A stretch of 64,000 nt of DNA from Brachionus manjavacas (taxonomy: Eukaryota > Rotifera > Eurotatoria > Ploima > Brachionidae). The DNA is taken from NCBI GenBank assembly GCA_019054805.1, contig JAHQIY010000016.1, positions 930,001 through 994,000 on the forward strand, given 5' to 3'. Of the stretch, positions 35,625 through 46,723 are shown one piece after another. Each line of letters starts with the position of its first letter. Within the stretch, counting starts at the first letter, position 1. A program made the position numbers and the translations under genes. Below the pieces are notes generated by a model, which saw only the letters and a program-made list of their open reading frames with translations, ran no database searches and was not told the origin of the DNA.

Positions 35625-35710
35625 ATTTAGTTTAAATATTATTTAAAATATAGATACAAACAAAATGTCAAGCTCAAAAATTTAATTGATTAAATTTTTT
35701 TTTAATTAAG

Positions 35711-37656
35711 ATGAGTGAAATTGAAGAAAAGCCAGCCACGTTTGATCATCTGGCAGTGCTGTTGATGAGCTCAGACCTGATTCTTTTTGACGTAATTTAA
35801 CTAAAAATTTAATTTGAATTTAAAAATTTTCTTAATAGAAATCGTTTGTATTCACCTTTTTTTTGTCTTCCAGGGTTTTCATGAGTCCCAATGATCTACT
35901 AATAAAAATTCTAGAGCAAACATTTTATTACATACTACATCATAAAGATTTGACTCAAGTATTTTATAAAAATTTTGAAAATTTTTTCTAAATTTAGAAA
36001 TTAAGACTGTTGTCAAAAAATGCATTAGTCGATTTATTTACATTCTAAATCAATGGATTCGAGGTTTTCCATCAGATTTTCGCGACGTAGATGTCATCTG
36101 TACCTTAAGGTCTATTCAGGACAAATTTAGCTCAATCGATGACTCATTTTCAGATGATTTTGATCATCTGTTTTCATTTATAGCCAAACAAGTAAACAAA
36201 TTTTAAAAGGTAGCCCAGAAAAATTTATATTTTCTAAGATATCAGACATTGAGTCATTTGAAAGAAATTTGATTCAAATTCACCAGGAATCTATAAAAAA
36301 ATTAACCAAAAAGCTATCAAATGTAGGCAGTTTTTTTTTTGAAATTTTTTTATAAATAAAATTAATTTAATAGATAAACATTCTGGATGTTTGTGATGAG
36401 CCGTCAGCCTTGGCCAAACAGTTAACTTGCATAGATTTGGAACGACTTAAAAATATTGGCGCTGAAGAATTTTTAAACTTTTACATGAATAGCCAGTCAA
36501 GCAAAGCTCCACTTAGTTCCCAGTCGGTACACATTTCAGATGTGTGCAAGAAAAATTTCCGTGTTTATCTAAATGAGCTAAAACAAGCCTGTCAAACAGA
36601 CATTCTAATCCAAAAAACAAAATACACAGATTCTTCATTCAAGCGTACTTCAAATCTTCTTGCCTATATTTCCTGGTTTAACCGTGTCAGCTGGCTTGTG
36701 TGCACCGAAATTGTCAAGATTTCAGATTTGGAAAAAAGAGTTAAGATTGCTAATTTTTTTATTGATACGGCCCTCTATTGCTACAAACTTAGAAATTATA
36801 ACTCTCTTATGGCCATTATAAGTAAGTTCCTGATAAAATTGATTGTAATTTTAAATTGTATTTTTAGCCGGCTTACAGTCTTATCCGGCAACAAGACTCA
36901 AAGAAACAGTAACCAACATATTGATTTTTAATCTTTCATCTTTTAATCTTTTTTATAAATTATTGTCACAAGTGGAACTATGTAGACAAAAATAAATGGA
37001 ACAAGTTAGTCTTTTTTTCAGACCCTTTGAACAACTATCGCAATTACCGTAATTTGTTTGACAAAAATAAACTAAAAAAAACAAATAAACTTATTGTAAG
37101 TTTAAAAAAATTTTTGAATTTTTATTAAATTTTTTTTAAGATTCCAGCATTTTCAATAATAATGAAAGATCTAAATTTCTATTTCAATAACATTTCGACG
37201 ATGACCAAAAAAAACTTTATAGGAATATCGGTAATTTGGTCAAATATTTTCGCACAGTTAAAACGAAACTTTTTTTTTCAGAAATTTTGGGAAATATCAA
37301 AATACATAATAAAAAATTTAAATAAAGAAAATATTGATCAAGTAAACTAGATTCAAGTAGATAGTTTTTTGCTTTTAGTTTAATCGGATTTAAGGCCAAT
37401 TTTCCCAACAACGTCTATGTTTCCAATTATTTGCTTACCGAACCATTGCTAAGAGAAGACGGTAATCAGCTGAAATTATTTTATTTTTTTTTCTAAACTT
37501 ATTGTTAAAGCTTGCTTGTATTTATCATTCAAATGCGAAAAACCCACCAACGAGTCAGAGCTTAAAAGACAAAAGAATTTATGGTATGCTAAAAATTAAT
37601 ATTAGATCTTAAAATAAATTTATTTTTTAAGTGAAAAATTACCGACAGTAAAATAA
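35711..37656 (+). CDS. RASGEF1: RasGEF domain-containing family member 1
   Basis: Twelve exons: 35711-35791, 35839-35958, 36006-36191, 36239-36322, 36374-36821, 36868-36909, 36973-37095, 37141-37230, 37282-37341, 37395-37461, 37511-37583 and 37632-37656. The N-terminal RasGEF_N block shows FVFTFFLSSRVFMSPNDLL. The catalytic CDC25-homology region shows DVCDEPSALAKQLTCIDLER, then AYISWFNRVSWLVCTEI, YNSLMAIISGLQS, IPAFSIIMKDLNF and KFWEISKYI. The pattern matches vertebrate RASGEF1A/B/C, exchange factors reported to act mainly on Rap2. The closing part SNYLLTEPLLREDACLYLSF matches the same family end. About 460 residues. Several introns use AAG acceptors after skipping a nearer TAG. Confidence 0.92.
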
Positions 37657-37712
37657 TATTTTTTTTTATTAGAATTAATACAAATAAAACTATTTATCAA
37701 AATCGCTTCAGT

Positions 37713-39995
37713 TTAAAGCTTAAAGTAACTACGGAATCGGCTGTCAATTAAATAGTAAAAAAATGTATCAAAAAAGATCGTAATCAGAAAAAATAGTTCA
37801 TTAAATTCTTGAATAATTGAACAGATTTTGTTATATTCTGAGCATACATTAAACAGAGAATAAAAATTGGTTGATTTTTGATAGACAATAAAGCAAAAGA
37901 CTAAAATTTCAAAAATTCTAAAAATCATTACACCTGTCATTTTAGCTTTAATTGCTCTAAAAGAATTTGAGAGCTTACCAATGTTTTGTTCAGTTTTAAA
38001 TTTGAATTTTTTTTTTTTATCTATTGCTGATCTCACACTAGCAAGTACTTTGAGCTCAGTAAATAAAAAAAGTGCTGTACAAAATAAACGATTGAGAACA
38101 AAATTTATTATATAAAATAAAAATGTACTATTGAATTTCTTAATTGATGTAACTGGCATGAGTGGTATAGAGTGGCTCAGAAAAAAGAGTTTTCTATCTG
38201 GATACTCGGCATATTGGTTCAGCTCGTCCAGTCCTATGAGAGAATAATTTAGATGATTCATCAAAATTGTAAAAACTAACTCATTTGTAAAATAGACAAA
38301 TACTAAAATTAGGCCTAAAGCTTTGACTAATTTTATTTGGTATAATCTAAATATTTTATCATTGAATTTAGAACTAAGTGTCATTAGTCTTTTGATAGAC
38401 ACTGAAAGCTGAAGTATGTTGGACAAAAATTTTAAGATATTTCCACAAAATTTTACAAAATAAATTTCAATTATTTGTGAAAAAATTTTGTAATAAATTG
38501 ATGAACAAAAAATTGAATGCGGAGAAACACATTTTCTAGACAGGTGTATCATTTCGACCATTAGAAAAAATAAATTTATCACTGAGTTGGCAAGCATCAA
38601 TTTTTCAAAAGTCTGATCCGCATTCTTTAGGCTTTTGTTTTGTATTTTGATTAGGACAAAAATATTTACACAATTTGTGAAAAAAGCTCCAAAAACCAAA
38701 AATATTAAAACTTGAAGTAAGAAAAAATCAATCATTTCAAAGTCATAGACTAAATTTGAATAAGTGTATATTGACCAAGAGTTGAATTTTCGTTTGTCAC
38801 ATTTTTCAATCATGGCCGAAAATTGACATTCGTCAATAAGTTTTTCGATTTCTGAGACATAATTACAAGCTGATGCTAGGTCATAATAGACCCAAGGTTT
38901 TAAGTCCCAAACAAACTTGGTATTTTTAAAAAGCCAGACTACTGAGCAGGAACAATTTGGAAGCTTGTCAGAATCACTACTCACTCTTGGTAAAATGAAT
39001 ACTAATCTTTTATCAGGTATGTCTTTAAAATAGCAAAAATCTTCATTTGATAATTGATAATTTTTTTCATAAAATCCCAAATAAAAATTAAAATACACAA
39101 AAATTATTCTATTTAAATTTTGCTTAATTTGTATTCGATTGGAAAAATCGAAAGACAAATTTTTGTTTAAACTTTTCAGCCATGTAAGCCCTTTTGAAAT
39201 GAAATTTTTATTTACATCTATTTTAATTTTTCGTAAATTAACTGACTCAAAGGTGTTGTCTTCGATGCTATCAACTAGACCAGTTATTATGAGAGTTGAT
39301 ACATTGGTGAAAATCATAAATTTTCTAGTCAAGGAACCTTTGAAAAAGTTTAATTCAATCGTATTTATTGTACTGTTTAAATTGTTCACATATATTGTTT
39401 GATTGAATTCAATTAAATTTTGTTTTAGAAAACAATTTGATAAGCCATGAAATTTCAGGTCAAATAAATCTGTGTTGGTAAATACCAATGGACATGTGTT
39501 GGTAAAATATTTGACTGTGAATGCGAATTCGAGCGAGTTTATTGATTTAAAAATGTTGGCATCTTTAATAATGTCACAATTATCGCCAAAAGCTAGTTTT
39601 GAATGAAATATTAATAGATATAAATTTTTCCAGAATTTTTTTAGGGGCTGAAAAAGTGACTTGTGAATAGCGAATGATTTTATATGAATAAGCATGACTC
39701 TTAATGAAGCCAAAGCTCTGAAATTGACATTTTCTAAGTCTATAAATGAAGTTAGATCTAGATTTTTGTCCGGAATTAATTCAATAAATGAAAGCCTGTC
39801 AATTCTAGAACAATTGAGATTTATTTGGGAAAAATTTTTAAAGTTTTTCACAATAAGATAAAAGTCTGTTTTTTTTTCAAAAGAAATGCTGGGTTCGCAT
39901 TCAATTATTGATGAAATTACACCAATTTGTGCTTTTAAAATAATTAATGCTATGAAGCCAAATTTTGTTTGTTTTAAGTAATAAATTAAAAACAT
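37713..39995 (-). CDS. Orphan seven-transmembrane receptor with large N-terminal ectodomain
   Basis: One intronless 760-codon frame. Residues 1-30 look like a signal peptide (MFLIYYLKQTKFGFIALIIL...). Residues ~30-420 form an extracellular region with scattered Cys and leucine-rich, loosely repeated segments (SFIELIPDKNLDLTSFIDLE; TLIITGLVDSIEDNTFES) that resemble degenerate leucine-rich repeats. Seven hydrophobic spans begin at FFLLQVLIFLVFGAFFTNCV (~425). TM3 is followed by LSVSIKRLMTLSS in the DRY position. The tail is short (DSRFRSYFKL). The layout fits a rhodopsin-like GPCR with an LRR-like ectodomain. Ligand and partners are unknown. It is convergent with RASGEF1, 57 bp apart. Confidence 0.75.
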   Translation of the reverse strand: MFLIYYLKQTKFGFIALIILKAQIGVISSIIECEPSISFEKKTDFYLIVKNFKNFSQINLNCSRIDRLSFIELIPDKNLDLTSFIDLENVNFRALASLRVMLIHIKSFAIHKSLFQPLKKFWKNLYLLIFHSKLAFGDNCDIIKDANIFKSINSLEFAFTVKYFTNTCPLVFTNTDLFDLKFHGLSNCFLKQNLIEFNQTIYVNNLNSTINTIELNFFKGSLTRKFMIFTNVSTLIITGLVDSIEDNTFESVNLRKIKIDVNKNFISKGLTWLKSLNKNLSFDFSNRIQIKQNLNRIIFVYFNFYLGFYEKNYQLSNEDFCYFKDIPDKRLVFILPRVSSDSDKLPNCSCSVVWLFKNTKFVWDLKPWVYYDLASACNYVSEIEKLIDECQFSAMIEKCDKRKFNSWSIYTYSNLVYDFEMIDFFLLQVLIFLVFGAFFTNCVNIFVLIKIQNKSLKNADQTFEKLMLANSVINLFFLMVEMIHLSRKCVSPHSIFCSSIYYKIFSQIIEIYFVKFCGNILKFLSNILQLSVSIKRLMTLSSKFNDKIFRLYQIKLVKALGLILVFVYFTNELVFTILMNHLNYSLIGLDELNQYAEYPDRKLFFLSHSIPLMPVTSIKKFNSTFLFYIINFVLNRLFCTALFLFTELKVLASVRSAIDKKKKFKFKTEQNIGKLSNSFRAIKAKMTGVMIFRIFEILVFCFIVYQKSTNFYSLFNVCSEYNKICSIIQEFNELFFLITIFFDTFFYYLIDSRFRSYFKL

Positions 39996-41763
39996 TTAAA
40001 TCTAAAAATAAAAATCGAAAATTCAAAATAAGAAAATTCAAAATAAGAAAATTCATAAAAAATAAAATAAATTAATTTCAGGACCAGTCAATGGCAAATC
40101 TTCAATTTGTCAAAATATTTTTAAGGAAGTATCAAAAGAAGAGAAATTTACAGTGCAAATTGATACTTATCTTTTTAAAATTACTTTATTTCGTAATTTA
40201 AAAGCTCTTTTGTTCCAAAATCATAATTTAATCATTTAAAAGATCGAATTACCTATGACTCAAATTTACTTAGAAATTAAAAACAAGATGATTTTAAGGA
40301 TAAAATGAGGTGAGTTGAAGAAAAGAATAAAAAAATGCTATGTAATGGAAAATATAACTATTTATTATAGTAACAATTATCTATTATAATTGGGTCTGAT
40401 TGTGAAAATATTTTTTACTTTTGATTGCATTTCTTTCAGGTATTATAATAAAGAAATTATTATAATGCAATAAGACCCAAATAATAACCAACTTTTTTAT
40501 AGAGAAGAAATTAATAATTAAAGTTACTAAGTTCTCTAGAAGTTTGTATAATAAGCACTTTTTTTTAAAATTTTCATGGAATTAAATTTATTAAATTTAA
40601 ATTTCTTATTCAAATTAAAAGCTCCTTTGAATGCAAAAATAAAATAAAATACTTTGACTTAAAAGAATTTTTTTAATCATATTCTCTTTAATTTATCTGG
40701 CAAAAAACAATTAATTTTCTAAGAATCTTCTTAAACTTACTCATTTAAATATGAAATTGATTTGAAAAAATATGACATCTACTCAACTCTGATGAAAATA
40801 TAAAATAAAAAATTCTTGCCAAAAACGTTTTTATATGATCGCTACTAAATATCACTAAAATATGTCATCTACATATCACTTAAAGAAAAATCATCTGAAA
40901 TTACAGTAAAACATCTATTTTTACTTAATTATTGAAATAGAATTCTTTTTAAATAAAACTAATTACAAACGATGATATTATTCTTTTAAATTTATAGAAG
41001 AATTTTTACAAACAAGTGAGTAATCTAATTTTGTATCTAAAGCTACTCATTTTTTTGGAATGTAGTTCACAAAGCTCTATTTTCTATCAAACTGTAACGC
41101 CAATAATTGTGAAACACAAGCAAGAATACATCAAAGAAAGTGAACATATTTATAGCAAAAAACTTTTAAAATATCACTGAAGGTCTAAGGGTCAACCGAA
41201 ATTATATTAGTTTTTCGACTGTTATTTTTTCTGAAACTAATTTCTTGCTAATTTTTAAATTTAAAAATTCAAAAAATTGAAATTTCAATAGATTTATTTT
41301 TATAGCATGGGATCGATGAGATCAAAGCCTAAAAAAGTTATTTTTAAAAATTTTAAATTTATCATAAATTACAAGTGTAGAAACCGAAAAATTTTATGTT
41401 ACTTTATTTTCACATTTTTTTTATTTTCTGATCTAAAGATCTTTTGACTCATTCTGACTCATTCTAAAGATCTTTTGAGAAAGTTTAATAGTTTTTAATC
41501 AATTAATATATCAAATCTATTGAATGAAACATTTTCAAGAGAAATAACAAAAAAAACGAATATTTTAATTTTGATTTTATTTATTAGTTAATACAAATCT
41601 TTAATAATTTTGAATTTTAACTTATTAAATTTAACTGTAGAGTGTTATTTAAAAAAGAAAAAAGTCCTGGAATATCCTTGGTAAAATTATTTTATATAAA
41701 TATGAATAAAAATTTAATTTATAATAGACAAACTGTTTACTAGAATGATTGTCCATAATTTCT
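39996..41763. other. Intergenic, no supported gene
   Basis: AT-rich DNA without a supported open frame. A 12-15 bp imperfect inverted repeat containing TTGGGTCT lies at about 40388-40485, and a short direct duplication of 'ctcattct' with 'aaagatctttt' lies near 41438-41476. Confidence 0.5.
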
Positions 41764-41800
41764 ACCCTCCAAAATTATTATTATTATTTATTTAGTAAAA

Positions 41801-41844
41801 GGCCGTTGCTCGGCCAATGACAACACGCTGTAAAATAAAGCGTG
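41801..41844 (-). repeat. Two hairpins in the LINE 3' UTR next to its tail
   Basis: GGCCGTTGCTCGGCC (41801-41815) has a 5-bp stem GGCCG/CGGCC, and CACGCTGTAAAATAAAGCGTG (41824-41844) forms a 6-bp stem. Both lie just inside the (AAT)n tail. The other LINE family in this window has a GAGC/GCTC hairpin at the same place. Such 3' hairpins can be recognised by the element's reverse transcriptase. Confidence 0.6.
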
Positions 41845-42019
41845 CAGTATTTACATAAAAAAGTCCTAAAAAAGAAAAAAAGAAAAAAAAACAGATAAAA
41901 AAATAATATATTTTATAAGTTCACTGGTTAGCCGATTTGAGTCCAGCCTGAGAAAGAAGCCTAATTTGCTCTTAGCCCAGCACTACTTTCTTCAATTAGC
42001 CAAATTAATTCTTCAAGAT

Positions 42020-42654
42020 AAACAGCAAATAGTTTGAGTGAAAGTGCACCACCTTTTCTAACCCCATAAGTTGTTTAAAAATGTCCGAACGTTTAACACC
42101 GTTCATTACAAACATTTGAGACTCTTTATATTATTTAATGATTGATTTAATTATAACTAGGCTAAAGTTTTTAGCTATTAGTTTTGACCAAAGAATGTCC
42201 CTATTCACTTTATCAAATGCCTTGGAGGCATCTATTGCACCGACATATAGACGTTTACCAAAAAATTTACTCAGTTTTATCGCATGGTTTAGCACAAAGA
42301 TCGCATGTGTGCATGATGACTTTCTTTTAAATCCAAACTGTGTCTCCTTGTCTGTGTACGTGCTTTCAATTTCTTTCAAGATCAGTGATTCGTATATGTT
42401 GGCATATACATCGGATACTGGCCTTAAGTTGGCAAAAGGACTGAGATGTTAAAGAAATGGGGTACTATTTGTTAATTTATCATTTTCCCAAATACTTTCT
42501 CTAGTATTTCATACATTAAGTCATTGTTGCCATATTTTAGCATTTCGTTACTGACCCCAGAAAAGCCAACACTCTTCCCATTCGGGAGTTTTCCCTCAAT
42601 GTCTCTCAGGATCTTTTGGTAAATCTTAAAGTTAAACATAGTGTTCTCATGGTT
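42020..42654 (-). pseudogene. LINE reverse transcriptase, truncated before the catalytic FADD box
   Basis: Three frames together give PNGKSVGFSGVSNEML, LRPVSDVYANIYE, QFGFKRKSSCTHAIF, the palm motif YVGAIDASKAFDKVN, and GGALSLKLFAVYLEEL (the usual P of the GALSP motif is L). The element then diverges before any FADD motif. The catalytic centre is therefore deleted and the copy cannot be active. Motifs are typical of Jockey/CR1-clade LINEs. Confidence 0.8.
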
Positions 42655-43626
42655 CTATAAAAAGGCAACTACACCAATATAGGCCGCTTCTATAGTAGAA
42701 GGTGCTACCGGATTTTGGTTATTGAGCATCTTAGCGTACTCATTACCCAGTCTCTGTAGATCAATATCTACCTGGTTCGGATCATTGAGTTTGCGCTTTA
42801 TCTGCTTCCAGAAGTCGTGTTTATTTAGACGGAATAATGCATCTATTTTTCTAAGACTTCGGTCTCTCTGAAATTTTAAATTGTATCTTTTCCGTCCACG
42901 GAAATTTCTCTTGGCTTCGGTGAAGTCTTTCTTGAGATTACTACCGAAATTTGAGCTTCTATATTCCAGGTTTTTTTGGGCCACTACGTTGTGCAGCTCT
43001 TGAATAGTCGAGTTCCACCAACTGTTGCGTTTGATTTTGCTGCCATTTTTCTTTCTCTTATAATTTAGTTTTTTGTTGTGGGTCTTCTTTGTCGCGTCTA
43101 TAAGTGCGTATGACAGCTCATTGATCATTTTGGTGACTAACGTTTTCAGTATACTTTTGTCCGTTTCTTGCTTTAGTTGTTTTAGTTCACAGGTAAGCTT
43201 ACGTAGGTTTTTATCTAGTTTTTGTTGGTAAACGGTTAGCTCATTTTGGTTGTGCCATTTTATTGATGGTTTTAACTTTATTTCCTCGGTACTATTAATT
43301 GTTATCCTCTCATTTTTAGAACAGTATTCTCTCATATTGGTGTTTCTTGACTGTGTTACACAGTGGTCAATCCAACTTTTGAGCTGTCTTCCATTTTTAT
43401 CTAAATGTAGGCAAGTGAAATCCACCGACTGACTTGTGTAGATGACTTTCATTGTTAGACTATTTCTGGTCAAGAAGATGGAAAGTTCTTTCGTACGACG
43501 ATTTATTTTCATTGGATCAGCGTTAAAGTCACCGATGATGACAAACTGTTTGCTATTTTTATCTTCCTGTATAATTTCGTGGAGTAAAAGTAATTCGCTG
43601 ATAATGTCGTCATCATTTTTCATAGT
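42655..43626 (-). pseudogene. LINE endonuclease C-terminal part and linker
   Basis: A 322-codon open frame begins near MKNDDDIISELLLLHEII and contains the endonuclease motif FVIIGDFNADP. It continues with SWIDHCV and a long Lys-rich linker (for example NSWWNSTIQELHNVV and KHDFWKQIKRKLN) typical of the region between endonuclease and reverse transcriptase. It ends at a stop at 42655. A one-base frame difference separates it from the part beyond the pogo-like insertion, so the reading frame was already damaged. Confidence 0.8.
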
Positions 43627-43627
43627 A

Positions 43628-44321
43628 CAGTCAATAACCGGTTATCCGGAATGCGATTCGAGCCTTTTTTTCAAAGTCTTCCGCATAATAAATTTTTCGG
43701 ATAACACGATTTGATAAGGAAAAGATGGGTAAACACAGTGTTAATTGATTTAAAGTGTTTATTTAGAACAAAGAAACAATTAAGTGAGTGCTTCGTCTAA
43801 TAGCGGATAGCTTGAAGTCTTAAATATGCTTCTGATCGCACTGTCTGGATTATCGTTTCTGAATTTGCTAATTTCTGTTGAACACTTGGCGATAATGTCG
43901 TAAATCGTAGTCAAGCCAACCATATAATCTAGCGAAAGTTTTTTTGGAAAGTACCCATTCTTGTTCTTAGTGATAATCTCCTCCCGCTGAGCAAAGTTAA
44001 GAACATCCTTCTTGCGTTTTGCAATCGTAGTATCAATAACTTTTTTACTAGCGTTCTTGTGAGGCTCAGGGACTTGATACATAGGTCTTGTCATTGTTAA
44101 TTCGAATAACAGAATGACTCACATCGTTTATGTTTGTATATTAAGGTTTAACAGGAAGTAATATGGAAGTAATGTTGTTCTAATAAGTTCAAATCCTAAA
44201 AAGAAGGAAGCGAAAAAGCCAAGTGAAAAATGTGAAAAATCAAAAAGTGCTGGTCCGAAAATTGATTCCGGATAATCGGTCATTTTGGGTAAAAAAATTA
44301 CGGATAATCGGTTATTGACTG
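43628..44321 (-). mobile_element. 694-bp pogo-like element with CENP-B DNA-binding remnant
   Basis: The left end CAGTCAATAACCGGTTATCC and the right end (reverse complement CAGTCAATAACCGATTATCC) form terminal inverted repeats. A TA flanks both sides (43626-43627 and 44322-44323), as in Tc1/mariner/pogo. A 104-codon minus-strand frame (43780-44094) keeps only the CENP-B-type helix-turn-helix region, and the catalytic DDE domain is absent. A second copy of the inner word ACCGATTATCCG lies inside the right end, giving a sub-terminal repeat. It looks like a non-autonomous derivative inserted into the LINE. Confidence 0.87.
43780..44094 (-). CDS. CENP-B/pogo-type DNA-binding domain, truncated transposase
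   Basis: The 104-residue protein has KRKKDVLNFAQREEIITKN and KKLSLDYMVGLTTIYDIIA, the homeodomain-like helix-turn-helix that opens CENP-B and Tigger/pogo transposases. It continues into the second DNA-binding part (FKTSSYPLLDEALT) and stops at 43780. The catalytic DDE part is missing. If expressed it could bind the element ends without cutting; that is inference. Confidence 0.78.
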   Translation of the reverse strand: MTRPMYQVPEPHKNASKKVIDTTIAKRKKDVLNFAQREEIITKNKNGYFPKKLSLDYMVGLTTIYDIIAKCSTEISKFRNDNPDSAIRSIFKTSSYPLLDEALT

Positions 44322-44409
44322 TACCATATTATACATGAGATAAACGTTTAATATAATCAGACATCCGATTTTCAATTTCCCGATACGATGACCATAGAAC
44401 TTGTGTGTA

Positions 44410-46723
44410 TGTTACCGTAATTTTGTAAAATACGTTATTTTGTAAAATTACTGAGTGACCAGTAAAAGTGTCAAATATATAAAATAAAATAAAGTTTTAA
44501 TGATTTCCTGACTTTTTATTTTTTTTAGTAAATAACTCAAAAGTTTTAGTAAATTACTTAAACATATTTTAATGTTTAGTAAATTAGTAAAATAATTTTA
44601 TTTGTTTTTACAAGATGAGTTTCCACCGTGACATCTTGAATTGCACAATAAACCACCTTTTTTGCAACTGCATCTATTAGTTAAACATTGACTTGTACAG
44701 TTACATTTTACCATACCTTGGCCTCCGCCAATAGATAGCTGACTAACTGCTTCACGAACACTTAAACTTTTATCTAACTTGACTTGAAAATCAACAACAC
44801 AATCCTTAATTAACTCAAAACAATTCCGGGCAAACAAGGTATTTAATACTCCAGCCCCAGAAGCAAGTTCATGAAGTGATTTGTCGTAATCTATATCGAC
44901 TATTCGACAAATCAAATTAGGAGCCTCAGTTAATCCCTTGTCAACTTCTGGAATTGGTAAAGTTACAAAATCACCAATATTCACCTCTGGAATATATTTT
45001 TTACTTCGTAACTTCATCAATTCCGCTTGTTTACCCTGATTTGTCCTGACGTTATCTCTAATACCTAACAATCTATTGGAATTTGATTCAATCTCTTCAA
45101 CTGTAGACTCAATAGGTTCAATAATCTCAATAGGTTCGATAGGTTCAATAGGTTCGATAGGTTCAATAGGTTCAAAAGGTTCAATCTCTAAATTATATTC
45201 TTTTGGATCGAATTTATCCGGGGTTGAATCAATATCATCTTCATCGTCAATGTCAATTTCTTTTTCGTCGTATTGATACCCAACGGCATCAAACAATTGT
45301 TTGGCCGTTTTTAGCTTTGACCACTCTTCAATAGGTATCGAAGTTGAAGTTAACCCTAAAGGAGTTTCAATTCCGAAAACTGCCTTATAAGGGGTACATT
45401 TTATACCTGAGTGGTAAGAATGGTTTTTTTTCAACTGAATAAATTTCAATCCCAAAGCCCACTTTTTAGACTTTTTCTCTCTCATCCAGGTAGCTAACAT
45501 TTTTTTGATGTCGGCATTAGCCCTCTCCACACTACCTTGAGATTGCGGATGACTTGCTCGGCCATGAACAAGTGACATTTCTGGTCACATTTGCTTAAAA
45601 GCTAATACGATTTGATTTCTAAACTCACGTCCATTATCAGATTGTAGCATAAAAGGAACTCCTAAAATTGAAAAAACGTCCAATAGAGCATGTGCTACTT
45701 CAATTGCTGTCTTAAACTTTAACGGTCGTAATAACACAAATTTTGTAAAATGATCCTGATAAACCATTAACCACTTGTATTCCCCGTCAGGTAGGGTCTG
45801 CATGTCTATTAAGTCCATCTGAGCTCTCGAGTTGAAATTTTCACTCGTTATTGGCTTAACTACAATTCCTGTAGTCTTGCTTCTTTTGCGATTTAAAATA
45901 CATTGTTCACACGTATTGATAAATGCTTAATTAATTATAATTAATTTTTGATATTTTTCCAGGTAAAAAGTTAACACAGTCAAAAAGAGAAAAAAAATTG
46001 AAAAAACCTGAAATCATGTCAACTGTAATATTCAGATGGTTTTTCCCACATGCGTTCAACATTACATCTCTAGCCTTATGTCCAACTTGATGGTGTATTC
46101 TATAAAATGTATCGAAAATATTTTCATATGGTACTAAAAATCGCATAGGTGAATCTGGATTTTTTTGCTTTACAATAATTTTTTTGGTTTCGCCAACGAC
46201 CAATATATCATATTTTTTCAATAAATAATATTCTCTATTTGTTTTAATAGTTGTTTTGCTTTTGGCATGTTCGATTTGCTTAATTAGTTCTTCGTACTCC
46301 TCCAGTTTCGTTACTGTCCTTGTTTTTTTCTTGTTTTTATTCGGGTTTTGTAGCTGCTCTTCGATTGATACAGTTTCAAAAACTGTATAAAATTTTTCTT
46401 TTTGTACTCGCTCTTGATCGACGTCTAACAGTTGAGCTTGGGCAACATCAGTTACCATCGAAACGATCAATAACAAAATCCATTAGCTTTTTTTTAAATT
46501 CATTTTTTTTTATTTATTTGAATCTTTTACTTATTTTTTTTAGAAAATTACTAAAAGCAATTGTAGTAAATTACTAAAGTTAAATCAGAGCTTAACAAAA
46601 TTACTATTTGATTAGTAACTTTATAAAATTACTAGTAAATTATTACAATGAAATTTATTTTACATATTTCCTAAGGCATTAGTAATTTTACAAAATAACG
46701 TATTTGACAATTTTACTGTAACA
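44410..46723 (-). mobile_element. 2314-bp Ginger-like DNA transposon
   Basis: Ends are TGTTACCGTAATTTTG...(left) and, as reverse complement of the right end, TGTTACAGTAAAATTG; the inverted repeats cover about 43 bp with few mismatches and share TACGTTATTTTGTAAAATT. The 4-bp TGTA is duplicated at 44406-44409 and 46724-46727. Ends beginning TGT with a 4-bp duplication and an integrase-like DDE protein match the Ginger group. Sub-terminal stretches repeat 'agtaaattac' words. It inserted into the LINE endonuclease gene on the same strand. One premature TGA interrupts the otherwise open integrase. Confidence 0.88.
44598..46458 (-). pseudogene. KRBA2/Ginger-type integrase-transposase with one premature stop
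   Basis: Exon 1 is 46458-46008, and an 82-bp intron (46007-45926, AAG acceptor) joins exon 2 in phase. The HHCC zinc-binding domain has HHQVGHKARDVML and TCEQC across the splice. The DDE core supplies D in QMDLIDMQ, the second D in LQSDNGREF, and E in HPQSQGSVERANADI. Between the second D and E, a TGA at 45585-45587 replaces the Trp expected in relatives (KQM*PEMSLVHGRA). A minisatellite encoding (PIE)n lies at ~45103-45190. The C-terminus is a Cys-rich CXC-type cluster (CNCTSQC, CSCKKGGLLC). The start ATG at 46458 was chosen over the longer frame opening with TTG. In active relatives this protein cuts and joins element ends. Confidence 0.85.

Noticed and set aside
40388-40485. Inverted TTGGGTCT-containing repeat as a possible MITE
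   Set aside because: Arms match over only 12-15 bp with mismatches and no flanking duplication; could be chance in AT-rich DNA.
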